Positions 1 through 7,974 of a stretch of 64,000 bases of DNA are shown here, piece after piece. The stretch is from Thermococcus cleftensis. Lineage in GTDB: Archaea; Methanobacteriota_B; Thermococci; Thermococcales; Thermococcaceae. A model generated the notes under the pieces. The model was not told the DNA's origin and ran no database searches. It saw nothing but the letters and a program-made list of their open reading frames with translations. Within the stretch, counting starts at the first letter, position 1. Each line of letters opens with the position of its first letter. The stretch lies in NCBI RefSeq assembly GCF_000265525.1, contig NC_018015.1:1152322-1216321 (forward strand), in the 5' to 3' direction. Both the position numbers and the translations under genes were made by a program.

Positions 1-216
1 CACCCCCGGAGGCACGAACATGACGCTCATATTCCTTATGAACAGCTCCGCCTCGTCCTCGACCCAGTCGAGCTTCACGGCACCGGTGAGGAGCGCCCCA
101 AGGAGGAAGAGCATGCCGAGGACGCTCCCGGGTATCGTGAGGTTGAGCGCGAAGCTCGTGAACTCGCCCAGGGCGTAGAAGCCGAAGATTATGGCAAGTC
201 CTCGATATGGGTTCAT
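1..216 (-). CDS. LrgA/CidA-family membrane protein, C-terminus outside the window
   Basis: The reverse strand reads 72 uninterrupted codons from an ATG at 216 and runs off the left edge. The product starts MNPYRGLAIIFGFYALGEF and continues with a hydrophobic stretch containing PGSVLGMLFLLGAL, then WVEDEAELFIRNMSVMFVPPGV. The P-G-S-V-LGM and MSVMFVPPGV motifs are typical of the LrgA/CidA (YohJ) holin-like family, which usually pairs with LrgB, so lrgB would be expected further left. Two membrane segments are visible (about residues 5-22 and 27-47). A TATA-like element (GCTTTTAAGG on the minus strand, about 240-250) lies about 25 nt upstream, so the mRNA may be nearly leaderless. Confidence 0.8.
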   Translation of the reverse strand, partial: MNPYRGLAIIFGFYALGEFTSFALNLTIPGSVLGMLFLLGALLTGAVKLDWVEDEAELFIRNMSVMFVPPGV

Positions 217-301
217 GGTTTAGCTTAGTGCCATTCTCCTTAAAAGCCCCTCGAACCGAAAGCGGGATAAAACCTCGGCCCCCATTATCACCGGTGGTGT
301 T

Positions 302-1759
302 ATGCTCCTGGGGAACTATCGTTTTCCCGGCAGGTACGGCCCCGAGTGGGGCAGCGGCGGGATCTTCGGCCTGAGGTACCACGACGGTGTGCTTTACTAC
401 ACGCTCGCCTTCGAGGCGGAGGCGCACTTCATCGACCTGAAGGGCGGGGACGAGAGGGTCTACGACTTCACCCTCGTTGGCCCGGCACCGACCAGCGGTG
501 GCGACACCTACAACGCCGTCGAGACGGTCGATGAGTTCATATACTTCGGGGGCTGGGTTCACGCTCCGGCCGTTTACCGCGAGAGGAGGATACTCTTCAA
601 CAACAAGTACTCCCACGTCCACGCCTACGACACCTCCGAGGGGACGGTGAAGCTCCTCTGGAGGGACTCTATACACCACGAGACCGACTGGGCTGGGGAG
701 GTGAGCGATTTAATCTACGACCCCTACAACGACAGGCTTCTACTCGCGAGGGAGGACGGCCACGCTAACCTCGGCGTCTACGCCCTGGACAGGAGGACCG
801 GACGGGCCGAGGCGCTCCTTCATGAGCCTTCCCCCAAGGGAACTAGGGTCCACGATTCGGTCTTCTTCGGGGTTGGCAACAACTTCACGGGCGGGCTGAG
901 GGGGATTAAGGCCCTCGACCTGATAAGCGGCCGCTGGGAGTCCTTCAGAGTGGCCGAAAGTGCCGATGGAAGGCCCTACATAAGGCCCGAGCTGGGGGCG
1001 ATGGCCTCCGCCTACAACCGCGCCTTTGCGTTCGTCCGCGGGGGGATAATAGCGGGTAATCCGTTGATGGGTGAGGAGTTCACCTTCTTCCGCCTCCTCG
1101 ACTTCTACACCTTCTATGCCCCCTTCAGGGTGAACGCGATTAACGTGGGTGGAGGAATACTAACGGCCTTCAACGCCCACCACGACGCGGTTTACAGGCC
1201 TGGCTCCGACGGAATGGACTGGTGGACCACCAACACGGTGGTTGGGCCGAGCGTTCTGCTCTACGTCGCTCCCCCGATGGTGAAGATAGTCGGTGCACTC
1301 GGGGCGAGGGTGACGAGCATCGAGAAGATGGACGGGAAGCTCCTCGTCGCGACGAACAGCGCCCCGAACACCGGGGCAACTGAGGCGACGCCCTTCGACA
1401 CTGGGAACAGGGATATAGTGGTTCTTGACGAAAAAATACTCCAGGAACGGCCGCCATCGGTCAGCTTCTCCCTGCCCCTGTCCCTTCCGAGTGCCGCGAA
1501 AAACCTCGGGGCCGGAACCTTCGGAGGAATCCCCCTCGACGGCCACCGCGAGCCGAGAATGGTTCTCCACCTCCACCGGGACAACCTGCTGACGGTCTAC
1601 GAGTACGACCTGTCCCTGCCGCCTGGGGAGTCCGTTGCCGAGACCTTTGAGGTGAGGGCGGGAAGAAACGTCATTGACCTGAGCGCGTTCAGCGGAATCG
1701 TTAGCTTCGAGCTGAAGAAGCCGGACTTCAAGGGCAGGGCGAGAATAGAGCTGCGCTGA
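302..1759 (+). CDS. DUF2139-type archaeal protein of unknown function
   Basis: The 485-residue product has no signal peptide or membrane segment. It is rich in short beta-strand-like stretches with repeated W/Y-G-G turns, such as YFGGWVHAP and GVGNNFTGGLRGI, which suggests a beta-propeller-like fold. I recognise the overall type as the archaeal DUF2139 family but cannot name a function. The ATG follows GGTGGTGTT, a weak ribosome binding site, and a TATA-like GGATAAAAC lies at about 264-272. The gene stands alone, convergent with the small gene at 1799-2104. A short inverted repeat, CCCCT/AGGGG, at 1761-1779 lies between the two stops. Confidence 0.6.
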   Translation: MLLGNYRFPGRYGPEWGSGGIFGLRYHDGVLYYTLAFEAEAHFIDLKGGDERVYDFTLVGPAPTSGGDTYNAVETVDEFIYFGGWVHAPAVYRERRILFNNKYSHVHAYDTSEGTVKLLWRDSIHHETDWAGEVSDLIYDPYNDRLLLAREDGHANLGVYALDRRTGRAEALLHEPSPKGTRVHDSVFFGVGNNFTGGLRGIKALDLISGRWESFRVAESADGRPYIRPELGAMASAYNRAFAFVRGGIIAGNPLMGEEFTFFRLLDFYTFYAPFRVNAINVGGGILTAFNAHHDAVYRPGSDGMDWWTTNTVVGPSVLLYVAPPMVKIVGALGARVTSIEKMDGKLLVATNSAPNTGATEATPFDTGNRDIVVLDEKILQERPPSVSFSLPLSLPSAAKNLGAGTFGGIPLDGHREPRMVLHLHRDNLLTVYEYDLSLPPGESVAETFEVRAGRNVIDLSAFSGIVSFELKKPDFKGRARIELR

Positions 1760-1798
1760 TCCCCTTCTGTTCTTAGGGGAAGAAAAAGAGGGCGGGCC

Positions 1799-2104
1799 TC
1801 AGACCTGCCCCATGACGTTGTTCCAGGAGTAGCTCGATTCGATAAGCTCCTCGACGGTGAGGTAGACCTCACCGACAACCTCCGGCTCCAGGCTCTTGAG
1901 CTTCTCGAGCAGCTCCTCCCTCGGCAGGGCTTCCTCGTCGAATACCACGAACCCGTTCTTGGCGTAGCCGTTGATGAAGGCCCTCCAGACCCTCTCGTCC
2001 TTGAGGAGTTCGTACTGTACGACCCTGGCATCGTCGGGCGTGGCCCGGGCGAACCTGAACTCCAGCCTCAGGAGGCGCTTTCCGCTCACCCTGTCCATCA
2101 CCAT
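1799..2104 (-). CDS. Small conserved Thermococcales protein encoded with tetraether lipid synthase
   Basis: This 101-residue soluble alpha/beta protein starts MVMDRVSGKRLLRLEFRF. Its ATG overlaps the TGA of the upstream radical SAM gene by one base (TGATG), so the two are co-transcribed and probably translationally coupled. The longer open frame extending upstream is only the shadow of that gene. A predicted beta strand (LLRLEFRFA) is followed by a helix and an acidic C-terminal helix. It resembles Thermococcales DUF3213-type proteins, but I am not certain of that assignment. The coupling suggests a role linked to the radical SAM enzyme, but nothing in the sequence gives a reaction. Confidence 0.65.
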   Translation of the reverse strand: MVMDRVSGKRLLRLEFRFARATPDDARVVQYELLKDERVWRAFINGYAKNGFVVFDEEALPREELLEKLKSLEPEVVGEVYLTVEELIESSYSWNNVMGQV

Positions 2105-3870
2105 CACCCCTTCACCCCGAAGTAGTCCTCTATGTCGATGTAGGTCTTCCTGTAGAGCTCGCTGTTCCTCATCTTCTCCACGAACTCCTTGGTTCTGACG
2201 TACTTGTCCCGGTGGTACTCCCAGTCGGGGTGCATCGTCTTCCACTCCTCCCAGGTGTAGCTGAACTGGGACTGGACCTTGTCGCGGTAGAGCTCCGGGA
2301 TCACGTTGAACGTACAGAAGGGCACCACCCTGCCGTCGGGCATCGCGTAGTGTATGACGCAGCGCTCGACCCTTTCCACGTCGTAGTTGTACTCGTCCAT
2401 GAAGTGCATCATTCCGAGGAAGAGGGCGTTCTTGTGGAACTTGCCGAGGGCATCGTAGTTGCCGTACATGAAGGCGTTCTTTATGAGGTCGAGCACCTTC
2501 ACGCCCTTGGGAGCGTACCTGTCGTCGTAGAAGCTCTTGAACTTCATGAATATCTCCGCCCCGAGCTTGAGCTTCTGGAGCCTCCCGAGGCTCTTCCACT
2601 TCTCTATCTCCTCGGCCCTGGTCTCGAGATACTCTACGAAGCCTTCAACGTCCAGGAACCTGCTTATTGGCACCACCCTCTTGTTCTCGCGGTCGAGGAA
2701 GACGTAGGTTGCGGCTCCACAGCAGTAGTGGCTCGTCATGTAGTAGCGCGAGCCTGTGAAGGCCTCAAAAAAGCGGGCTATGTGTCCGGCTATCGGAATC
2801 GGGTACCAGTCGTCCATAGCTATTGCACCGTTGGTCTGTTCCTCTATCCTTGCTATCGCTCCAGGAATTGTTATCCTAAAGCGCTGGCGCTCCTTCCTTG
2901 GGACCCTTCCGACGAGGGAAATGGGCTGGAAGTTCACACCCCTGACGATGTCGAGGTGGTTGAGGGCGAAGTTTATCATGGCCCCGAGTTCGTGGTCGTT
3001 CACGTTCCTTATGGTGGTGGGCACGAGGACTATCCCCGGCCCTCCGGCCTTCCTGACGTTCTCAAAGATGAGTGGGACCTCCCAGTGGTTCTTCCAGTTG
3101 GTCTGGGGCGTCATTCCGTCGTAGCTCATGTAGAGGGTATTAACGCCCGCCTCGCGAATCTTCTTTACCAGCTCCGGCTCGAAGGCGAGCTTTATTCCGT
3201 CGGTGTTGAGCTGGACGTGGTCGTAGCCCTCTTCCTTGGCGATCTTGATTATCTCAATGAGATCCTCGCGGAGGGTAGGCTCGCCTCCGGTGAGCTGGAC
3301 GGCGTTGGCTCCGACCGGGTACTGCTTCTTGGCGTTGCGGAGCATCATTCTAATCTGCTCGAGGGTCGGCTCGTAAATCGGCTGGCCCTCCTTGGCGTAG
3401 AAGAAGCAGTACCAGCAGCTCAAATTACAGCGGTTTGTGAGCACGATGTTGAGCAGGTTCGTGTGAGAGCGGTGTCTCGCGCAGAGACCGCAGTCTAAGG
3501 GGCAGTTGGCGCCGGTGTTCTCGACGTTGAAGCTTTTGAGCTTGAAGTCGAACCTCCAGCGCTGGAAGCGGTAGTACTGCTCGACGCTCTCGTAGTAGAC
3601 ATCGGTTATCATGCCCTCGGGACAACGCTTGGTTATCCAGACCTTGCCGCCCTTCTCCCACACGAGGGCCGGAACGACCCTCCTCGTCTCGGGACAGAGT
3701 GAGTACGTTCTGTGCGGCAGGGGGCCTCCGTAGGCCCTGCTCGCACTCTTGAGCATGGTCTCGAACTCTTCCTCTGTTATTTCAGGGAACTCAATGATGT
3801 CTCTAATCCTTCGGGTTGATTCGGCGAATTCTTTCTCGCCGCTGGGAACTTCACCAATACTTTCCGCCAT
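2104..3870 (-). CDS. tes: Radical SAM tetraether lipid synthase (Tes, MJ0619-like)
   Basis: The 588-residue protein carries the radical SAM motif CNLSCWYC in its N-terminal third, preceded by CPLDCGLC, and the SAM-binding GGEPTLR. It matches the archaeal MJ0619/Tes family, which joins two archaeol chains into tetraether (GDGT) lipids at the membrane. Later cysteine pairs (SHYCCG; CVIHYAMP and PFCTFN) fit auxiliary iron-sulfur sites. Two N-terminal Cys positions seen in the family look altered: CPET where CPxC is usual, and CPEG where CPEHG is usual. The start at 3870 is chosen because GAGGTGGAGAGC precedes it and the TATA-like GCTTTTATAC (about 3926-3936) would lie inside the longer open frame that begins at 3966. 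The gene overlaps the downstream 101-residue partner. Confidence 0.85.
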   Translation of the reverse strand: MAESIGEVPSGEKEFAESTRRIRDIIEFPEITEEEFETMLKSASRAYGGPLPHRTYSLCPETRRVVPALVWEKGGKVWITKRCPEGMITDVYYESVEQYYRFQRWRFDFKLKSFNVENTGANCPLDCGLCARHRSHTNLLNIVLTNRCNLSCWYCFFYAKEGQPIYEPTLEQIRMMLRNAKKQYPVGANAVQLTGGEPTLREDLIEIIKIAKEEGYDHVQLNTDGIKLAFEPELVKKIREAGVNTLYMSYDGMTPQTNWKNHWEVPLIFENVRKAGGPGIVLVPTTIRNVNDHELGAMINFALNHLDIVRGVNFQPISLVGRVPRKERQRFRITIPGAIARIEEQTNGAIAMDDWYPIPIAGHIARFFEAFTGSRYYMTSHYCCGAATYVFLDRENKRVVPISRFLDVEGFVEYLETRAEEIEKWKSLGRLQKLKLGAEIFMKFKSFYDDRYAPKGVKVLDLIKNAFMYGNYDALGKFHKNALFLGMMHFMDEYNYDVERVERCVIHYAMPDGRVVPFCTFNVIPELYRDKVQSQFSYTWEEWKTMHPDWEYHRDKYVRTKEFVEKMRNSELYRKTYIDIEDYFGVKG

Positions 3871-4039
3871 GCTCTCCACCTCAACGTTATGACTTCCACC
3901 TGTCTGCTTATCCCTCCAATTTCGGAGTATAAAAGCTTTTGCGTAAATATGAAAGTTTTCCTGCATAGGTATGGGGCATATCTGGGCAATGGGTGGAAAC
4001 CGTTAAAAGCCCGCCCGACTACAGGGGGGAGGTGGTGGA

Positions 4040-4390
4040 ATGCCCGCGAGAGAAATGAGAATGGAGATGTTCCTCAGGGCGCTCCTCAAGAGGGACTTTT
4101 CCCGTGCTAAGGGACACCTGGAGAAGCTCCAGAAAATGGCCGGCTCCGATGAGTGGGGAAGGGGCTATGGGAAGGCCATAAACGGCTTCCTCAGCGCAAT
4201 AAAAGACAACGACCCGGACTCGCTGATAGTCCAGCTCATCAGGGAGCACGACCGGAAGAAGGCCGAAAAGCTCCTTGAGCACTTCGAGGGTATCCTTGAG
4301 CACGACTTCAGGGACGACTACGAGAAGGGCTACTACACCGCCTGGGTCGAGTTTCTGAAGGCTTACCTGAGCCAGAAGACCCTCGCGTGA
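4040..4390 (+). CDS. Small helical protein of unknown function, coupled to uracil-DNA glycosylase
   Basis: The 116-residue, charged, all-helical protein begins MPAREMRMEMFLRALLKRD. It has no cysteines, signal or membrane segment. A strong GGAGGTGGTGG ribosome binding site sits just before the ATG. A TATA-like GTTAAAAGCC lies near 4004-4013, so the message has a short leader. Its TGA overlaps the ATG of the glycosylase gene (TGATG). I do not recognise the family. Two similar segments (GYGKAINGFLSAIKDNDPDS and KGYYTAWVEFLKAYLSQ) suggest a helical repeat. Confidence 0.7.
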   Translation: MPAREMRMEMFLRALLKRDFSRAKGHLEKLQKMAGSDEWGRGYGKAINGFLSAIKDNDPDSLIVQLIREHDRKKAEKLLEHFEGILEHDFRDDYEKGYYTAWVEFLKAYLSQKTLA

Positions 4391-4983
4391 TGGCCATGGG
4401 AAAGGAAGAACTCATGAAGAAGCTCGAGGAGAGGATAAGGGCCTGCAGGAAGTGTCCACTCGGGGAGCTCAGGACGAACGCCGTTCCCGGCGCTGGAAGC
4501 TACGACGCTAAGGTCATGTTCGTTGGTGAAGCACCGGGCTACTGGGAGGATCAGAAAGGCCTCCCCTTCGTCGGGCGAGCTGGAAGGGTTCTCGACGAGC
4601 TTTTGGCCGAGATAGGCCTGAGCAGGGAGGAGGTTTACATAACAAACATCGTAAAGTGCCGCCCTCCTGAAAACCGCGACCCGACCGAGGAGGAAATCAA
4701 GGCCTGCTCCCCCTACCTCGACAGGCAGATAGACATTATCCGGCCAAAGGTGATAGTTCCGCTGGGCAGGCACTCGATGCGCTACATACTCGAGAAGTTC
4801 GGCTTTGAGCCCGAGCCGATAAGTAGGATACACGGAAAGACCTTCGAGGCAAGAACGCTCTTCGGGAAAATCGTCATAATGCCGATGTACCACCCGGCAG
4901 CTGCCCTCTACCGGCCGCCCATAAGGGAGGAGCTGAGGAAGGACTTCGCCAGGCTCAGGGCCCTTCTCGAGTCTTCTTTCTGA
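4390..4983 (+). CDS. udg: Family 4 uracil-DNA glycosylase
   Basis: The 197-residue product removes uracil from DNA, the first step in repairing deaminated cytosine, a frequent lesion at high temperature. The family 4 signature is complete: CRKCPLG near the N-terminus and further Cys in KCRPP and ACSPY bind a 4Fe-4S cluster; GEAPGYWEDQKGLPFVGRAG forms the active-site and uracil-binding loops; MYHPAA is the C-terminal motif. Length is normal for thermophilic UDGa. The ATG at 4390 overlaps the upstream stop; the next in-frame ATG (4396) is an alternative. Confidence 0.95.
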   Translation: MAMGKEELMKKLEERIRACRKCPLGELRTNAVPGAGSYDAKVMFVGEAPGYWEDQKGLPFVGRAGRVLDELLAEIGLSREEVYITNIVKCRPPENRDPTEEEIKACSPYLDRQIDIIRPKVIVPLGRHSMRYILEKFGFEPEPISRIHGKTFEARTLFGKIVIMPMYHPAAALYRPPIREELRKDFARLRALLESSF

Positions 4984-5095
4984 ACATTTTTTCACGTTTC
5001 AATTACTTTTCTATGTGAACCTGTTTCGTCTTGTGTTTTTTAATGGTATCTTGGGGTTGGCTGAATCTTTTTCTGGGAAAGGTTTTTATGTCTTG

Positions 5096-5153
5096 AGTGC
5101 GCATTAATGTACCTGAAGGTATCCTATAAGGCAGGGGTACACTAATGTTCACT
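5096..5153. repeat. Imperfect inverted repeat, 18-nt arms
   Basis: The arms are AGTGCGCATTAATGTACC (5096-5113) and GGTACACTAATGTTCACT (5136-5153). They pair at 15 of 18 positions around a 22-nt centre. The centre contains a smaller palindrome, TACC-TGAA-GGTA. A TATA-like GGTTTTTATG lies 6 nt before the left arm, so the repeat could form a hairpin at the 5' end of a short RNA or be a regulatory site. Confidence 0.6.
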
Positions 5154-5240
5154 ATACAGCACTTTAGGGACCATGTAGGCTCGTGGAAGCGTAGCAGCAT
5201 TTTCGATGAATCACCAGAATGTCAGTAAGTATTTTTGGAA

Positions 5241-5252
5241 AAGCTTATATTT
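5241..5252 (+). promoter_or_regulatory. TATA box of nhaC
   Basis: AAGCTTATATTT has a typical archaeal BRE/TATA context. Initiation about 25 nt downstream (near 5275) would place the start of the mRNA just before the ribosome binding site GGAGGTGA (5281-5288). This rules out the longer open frame beginning at 5206. Confidence 0.65.
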
Positions 5253-5292
5253 GACGGATATTCATTGGTTCAAAACCCGTGGAGGTGAAACC

Positions 5293-6951
5293 GTGTCGGA
5301 CTTTGGAATACTGTCTCTGCTACCGCCCCTGGTGGCTATTATACTGGCGATATGGACGAAGAGGGTCGTTCTGGCTCTCTTCGCAGGCGTCTGGATTGGG
5401 GGCCTGATGGTCTCGGGCTGGAACCCGGTAACGGGAACCACCCAAAGCTTGGAATGGGTCGTGGGTAGCGTAACCAGCGACTGGAACGCCAGGATACTCA
5501 TCTTCGACTTCCTCATAGGCGCGGGCGTTGGGTTGATTTACAAGTCAGGTGGGGTGCATGCCCTTGCCAAAGCCCTCGCAAAGAGGGTTAAAACGAGCAG
5601 GGGCGCCTCTGTCCTCGGCTGGCTGATGGGCGTTCTCGTCTTCTTCGACGACTACACCAACACCATCATCGTCGGAAACACCATGAGGCCCATCACCGAC
5701 AGGACGCGCGTTTCGAGGGAGATGCTGGCCTACATAGACGACTCAACCGCCGCGCCGGTCGCTGGCCTGGCGCTTATCTCGACCTGGATCGGTTATGAGC
5801 TGGCTATGATCGGAAAGGGCTTCGATGGGTTTGGAGTGTCGTACAATTCCTACGATGCATGGCTTTCCAGCGTTCCCTTCAGGTTCTACTCGATACTCGC
5901 GATAATACTCGTTTTCATCGTGGCCTACACCCACAGGCACTACGGTCCGATGCTCAAGGCCGAGATGCGCGCCAGGAAGGAAGGCAAGGTTCTCCGCGAC
6001 GGGGCAAAGCCGCTCATGACCACCGAGGTGGACCTTGGAATGCCGAAGGAAACCGGTAGCCTCTGGGACTTCGTCATACCGATCCTTGTCCTCGTTGCGG
6101 TATCGATGCTCGGCCTCTGGTACACCGGTGCCGCGAACCTCGAAGCCTACAGTCAGGATCTTGGCTGGTGGACGGAGCTTGAGAACCCATTCGGCGTGAA
6201 TTTCCTCAACTACGGCTTTGTGGAGTCGTTCCGTGAGGCCGACGCTGCAACGGCACTCCTCTGGGGAAGCTTCACGATGGTCCTCGTCGCCAGCATAATG
6301 CTCCTCGGCAGGAAGAAGATGACCATCGAAGAATGGGAGGACACGGTAATCAGGGGAATGAAGCAGATGCTCTTCGCCAACACAATTCTTGTCCTCGCTT
6401 GGAGCCTTGGCACGGCGGCTGAGGCCGTTGGGACGGGCACGTACATAATAGACCTTGCCACAGGTTCTGGCGCCGACCTCGGCCCATGGATGCCCCTCAT
6501 AATGTTCCTCGCGGCTATGTTCGTTGCCTTCACCACAGGAACCAGCTGGGGAACCTTCGCCATAATGGTCCCGCTCGGCGTCCAGCTCAGCCTCGCCTTC
6601 ACCAACGGTCAGGTCAACGAGATAGTCTTCGCAACCATCGGAGCGACCTTCACCGGCTCGATCTTCGGCGACCACTGCTCCCCGATAAGCGACACAACCA
6701 TCATGAGTTCGATGTTCTCCGGCTCGGACCACATAGACCACGTAACCACGCAGATACCCTATGCCCTCACCGTCGCATCGATAGGCGCTGTCCTCTACGT
6801 GCTCTTCGGCCTCGGCGTTAGGAGCTGGATAATCCTCCTGCCCCTTGGCTTCGTCCTCCTCGTGGCGGCTTGGTACGTCCTCAGCGAGTGGTACGGGAAG
6901 AAGTACGGCATACCGCACGGAAAGGTGCCGGTCTACGTGGTTGAGGAGTGA
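5293..6951 (+). CDS. NhaC-family Na+/H+ antiporter
   Basis: The 552-residue, strongly hydrophobic protein has about 12 predicted membrane spans and belongs to the NhaC family, whose members exchange Na+ for H+ or move organic anions. Typical family motifs are FDDYTNTIIVGNTMRPITD, YIDDSTAAPVAGLALISTWI and GATFTGSIFGDHCSPISDTT, the conserved charged and Asp/Ser-rich segments of the transport site. The GTG start at 5293 is chosen because it follows GGAGGTGAAACC and the promoter. The gene is monocistronic. Substrate specificity within the family cannot be read from sequence. Confidence 0.88.
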   Translation: MSDFGILSLLPPLVAIILAIWTKRVVLALFAGVWIGGLMVSGWNPVTGTTQSLEWVVGSVTSDWNARILIFDFLIGAGVGLIYKSGGVHALAKALAKRVKTSRGASVLGWLMGVLVFFDDYTNTIIVGNTMRPITDRTRVSREMLAYIDDSTAAPVAGLALISTWIGYELAMIGKGFDGFGVSYNSYDAWLSSVPFRFYSILAIILVFIVAYTHRHYGPMLKAEMRARKEGKVLRDGAKPLMTTEVDLGMPKETGSLWDFVIPILVLVAVSMLGLWYTGAANLEAYSQDLGWWTELENPFGVNFLNYGFVESFREADAATALLWGSFTMVLVASIMLLGRKKMTIEEWEDTVIRGMKQMLFANTILVLAWSLGTAAEAVGTGTYIIDLATGSGADLGPWMPLIMFLAAMFVAFTTGTSWGTFAIMVPLGVQLSLAFTNGQVNEIVFATIGATFTGSIFGDHCSPISDTTIMSSMFSGSDHIDHVTTQIPYALTVASIGAVLYVLFGLGVRSWIILLPLGFVLLVAAWYVLSEWYGKKYGIPHGKVPVYVVEE

Positions 6952-7028
6952 ACCCTTCCGTTCTCCCATTTTTCCGCTCTTCTGAAGGTTTAAAAGCCCT
7001 CCGTTGAACTCCAGCGGGAGGTGGTGTC

Positions 7029-7931
7029 ATGCTCATCAGGGCCTTCGTTCCGGCTCACATAACGGCATTCTTCGTTCCCCTCTTTCACGATGACCCGCTT
7101 AAGGCCGGCTCGCTCGGCGCTGGAATAAACCTCGACAAGGGAACCAACGTCTTCGTTAGCGTGGAAACCGGAACGCTCGAGAAGCACATACACATCGCCT
7201 TCAACGGCGAACCCGTGAAGGGGGAGGAGGCGATTATCAGCTACTCCGTCGCCGAGAGGCTCGTCCCCAACGACTTCCTTGGCGAGGTCGAAATCTGGCA
7301 GTACTTCGACTTCCCGAACGGCTACGGCTTCGGAAACAGCGCCGGCGGGGCCCTGGGAACGGCCTTAGCTTTGAGCTACGTCTTCGGCGGGACGTGGCTT
7401 AAGGCCTCTCAACTTGCCCACGAGGTCGAGGTGAAGCACAGGGGCGGTCTAGGCGACGTGATAGCCCAGCTTGCCGGCGGAATTGAGGTTCGCGTCAAGG
7501 CCGGTGGCCCCGGAATCGGCGTGGTGGACAACCTGTTCTTTGAGGACTACAAGGTCCTCGTCGTGCCCCTGGGAAGGCTCTCAACGAAGGAAATCCTCGA
7601 TGGGGACGTCGTTAAGGCGATAGAGGTTGAAGGAAGGAAAGCGCTGGATTCCCTCCTCAGAGACCCAAGGCCGGAGAGACTGATGGTTCTCGCGAGGGGT
7701 TTTGCCGAGAGAACGGGCCTCCTGGAAGGAGAGCTCTTAGAGGTCGCGAGGGAGTTTGACAGGCATCTTTCGAACCCCAGCTCGATGATAATGCTCGGCA
7801 GGGGTCTCTTTGCACTCGTCCGGGAGAAGGAGCTTGAGAACACTAAAGCCCTCCTCTCTGATCTCGGCCTGCCCTATGACGTGGCCGGAATACATGAGGG
7901 AAAGCCGAGGGTGGGCAGGTGGGTGGGCTAA
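7029..7931 (+). CDS. Pantoate kinase (archaeal CoA pathway)
   Basis: This 300-residue GHMP-superfamily kinase phosphorylates pantoate to 4-phosphopantoate, the archaeal replacement for the bacterial pantothenate route to CoA. The ATP-binding loop is visible as PNGYGFGNSAGGALGTALAL near residue 97. The N-terminus (RAFVPAHITAFF) and LGAGINLDKG fit archaeal pantoate kinases. GGGAGGTGGTGTC precedes the ATG and a TATA-like GTTTAAAAGC lies near 6987-6996. DNA ligase follows 43 nt downstream on the same strand, an arrangement known in Thermococcus. A second enzyme of the pathway, ketopantoate reductase, is encoded at 61528. Confidence 0.93.
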   Translation: MLIRAFVPAHITAFFVPLFHDDPLKAGSLGAGINLDKGTNVFVSVETGTLEKHIHIAFNGEPVKGEEAIISYSVAERLVPNDFLGEVEIWQYFDFPNGYGFGNSAGGALGTALALSYVFGGTWLKASQLAHEVEVKHRGGLGDVIAQLAGGIEVRVKAGGPGIGVVDNLFFEDYKVLVVPLGRLSTKEILDGDVVKAIEVEGRKALDSLLRDPRPERLMVLARGFAERTGLLEGELLEVAREFDRHLSNPSSMIMLGRGLFALVREKELENTKALLSDLGLPYDVAGIHEGKPRVGRWVG

Positions 7932-7974
7932 CCTTTTATCCTCCTTTTCCTCATTGTGTTTCAGGTGGTGAGAG

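Larger units (their letters stand above)
4984..5292. other. Intergenic region upstream of nhaC with an inverted repeat
   Basis: This 309-bp gap is AT-richer than its surroundings. It holds T-rich sequence just after the udg stop that may end transcription, a TATA-like GGTTTTTATG (5081-5090), a large imperfect inverted repeat (5096-5153), a possible 27-codon open frame (5145-5228) and the nhaC promoter (5241-5252). Nothing here resembles a tRNA or a known structured RNA, but a short transcript starting near 5105-5115 is plausible. Confidence 0.5.

Noticed and set aside
1761-1779. CCCCT...AGGGG inverted repeat as a terminator
   Set aside because: A stem of only five pairs with a nine-base loop and no T-tract; recorded but too weak to annotate.
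2212-3498. Long open frame (428 codons) on the plus strand inside tes
   Set aside because: It is antisense to a complete radical SAM gene; it has no ribosome binding site, and Val/Leu/Glu-rich translation is the mirror of GC-rich codons.
5743-6969. Long open frame (408 codons) on the minus strand across nhaC
   Set aside because: Antisense shadow of nhaC; composition is His/Glu/Arg-rich without any recognisable domain.
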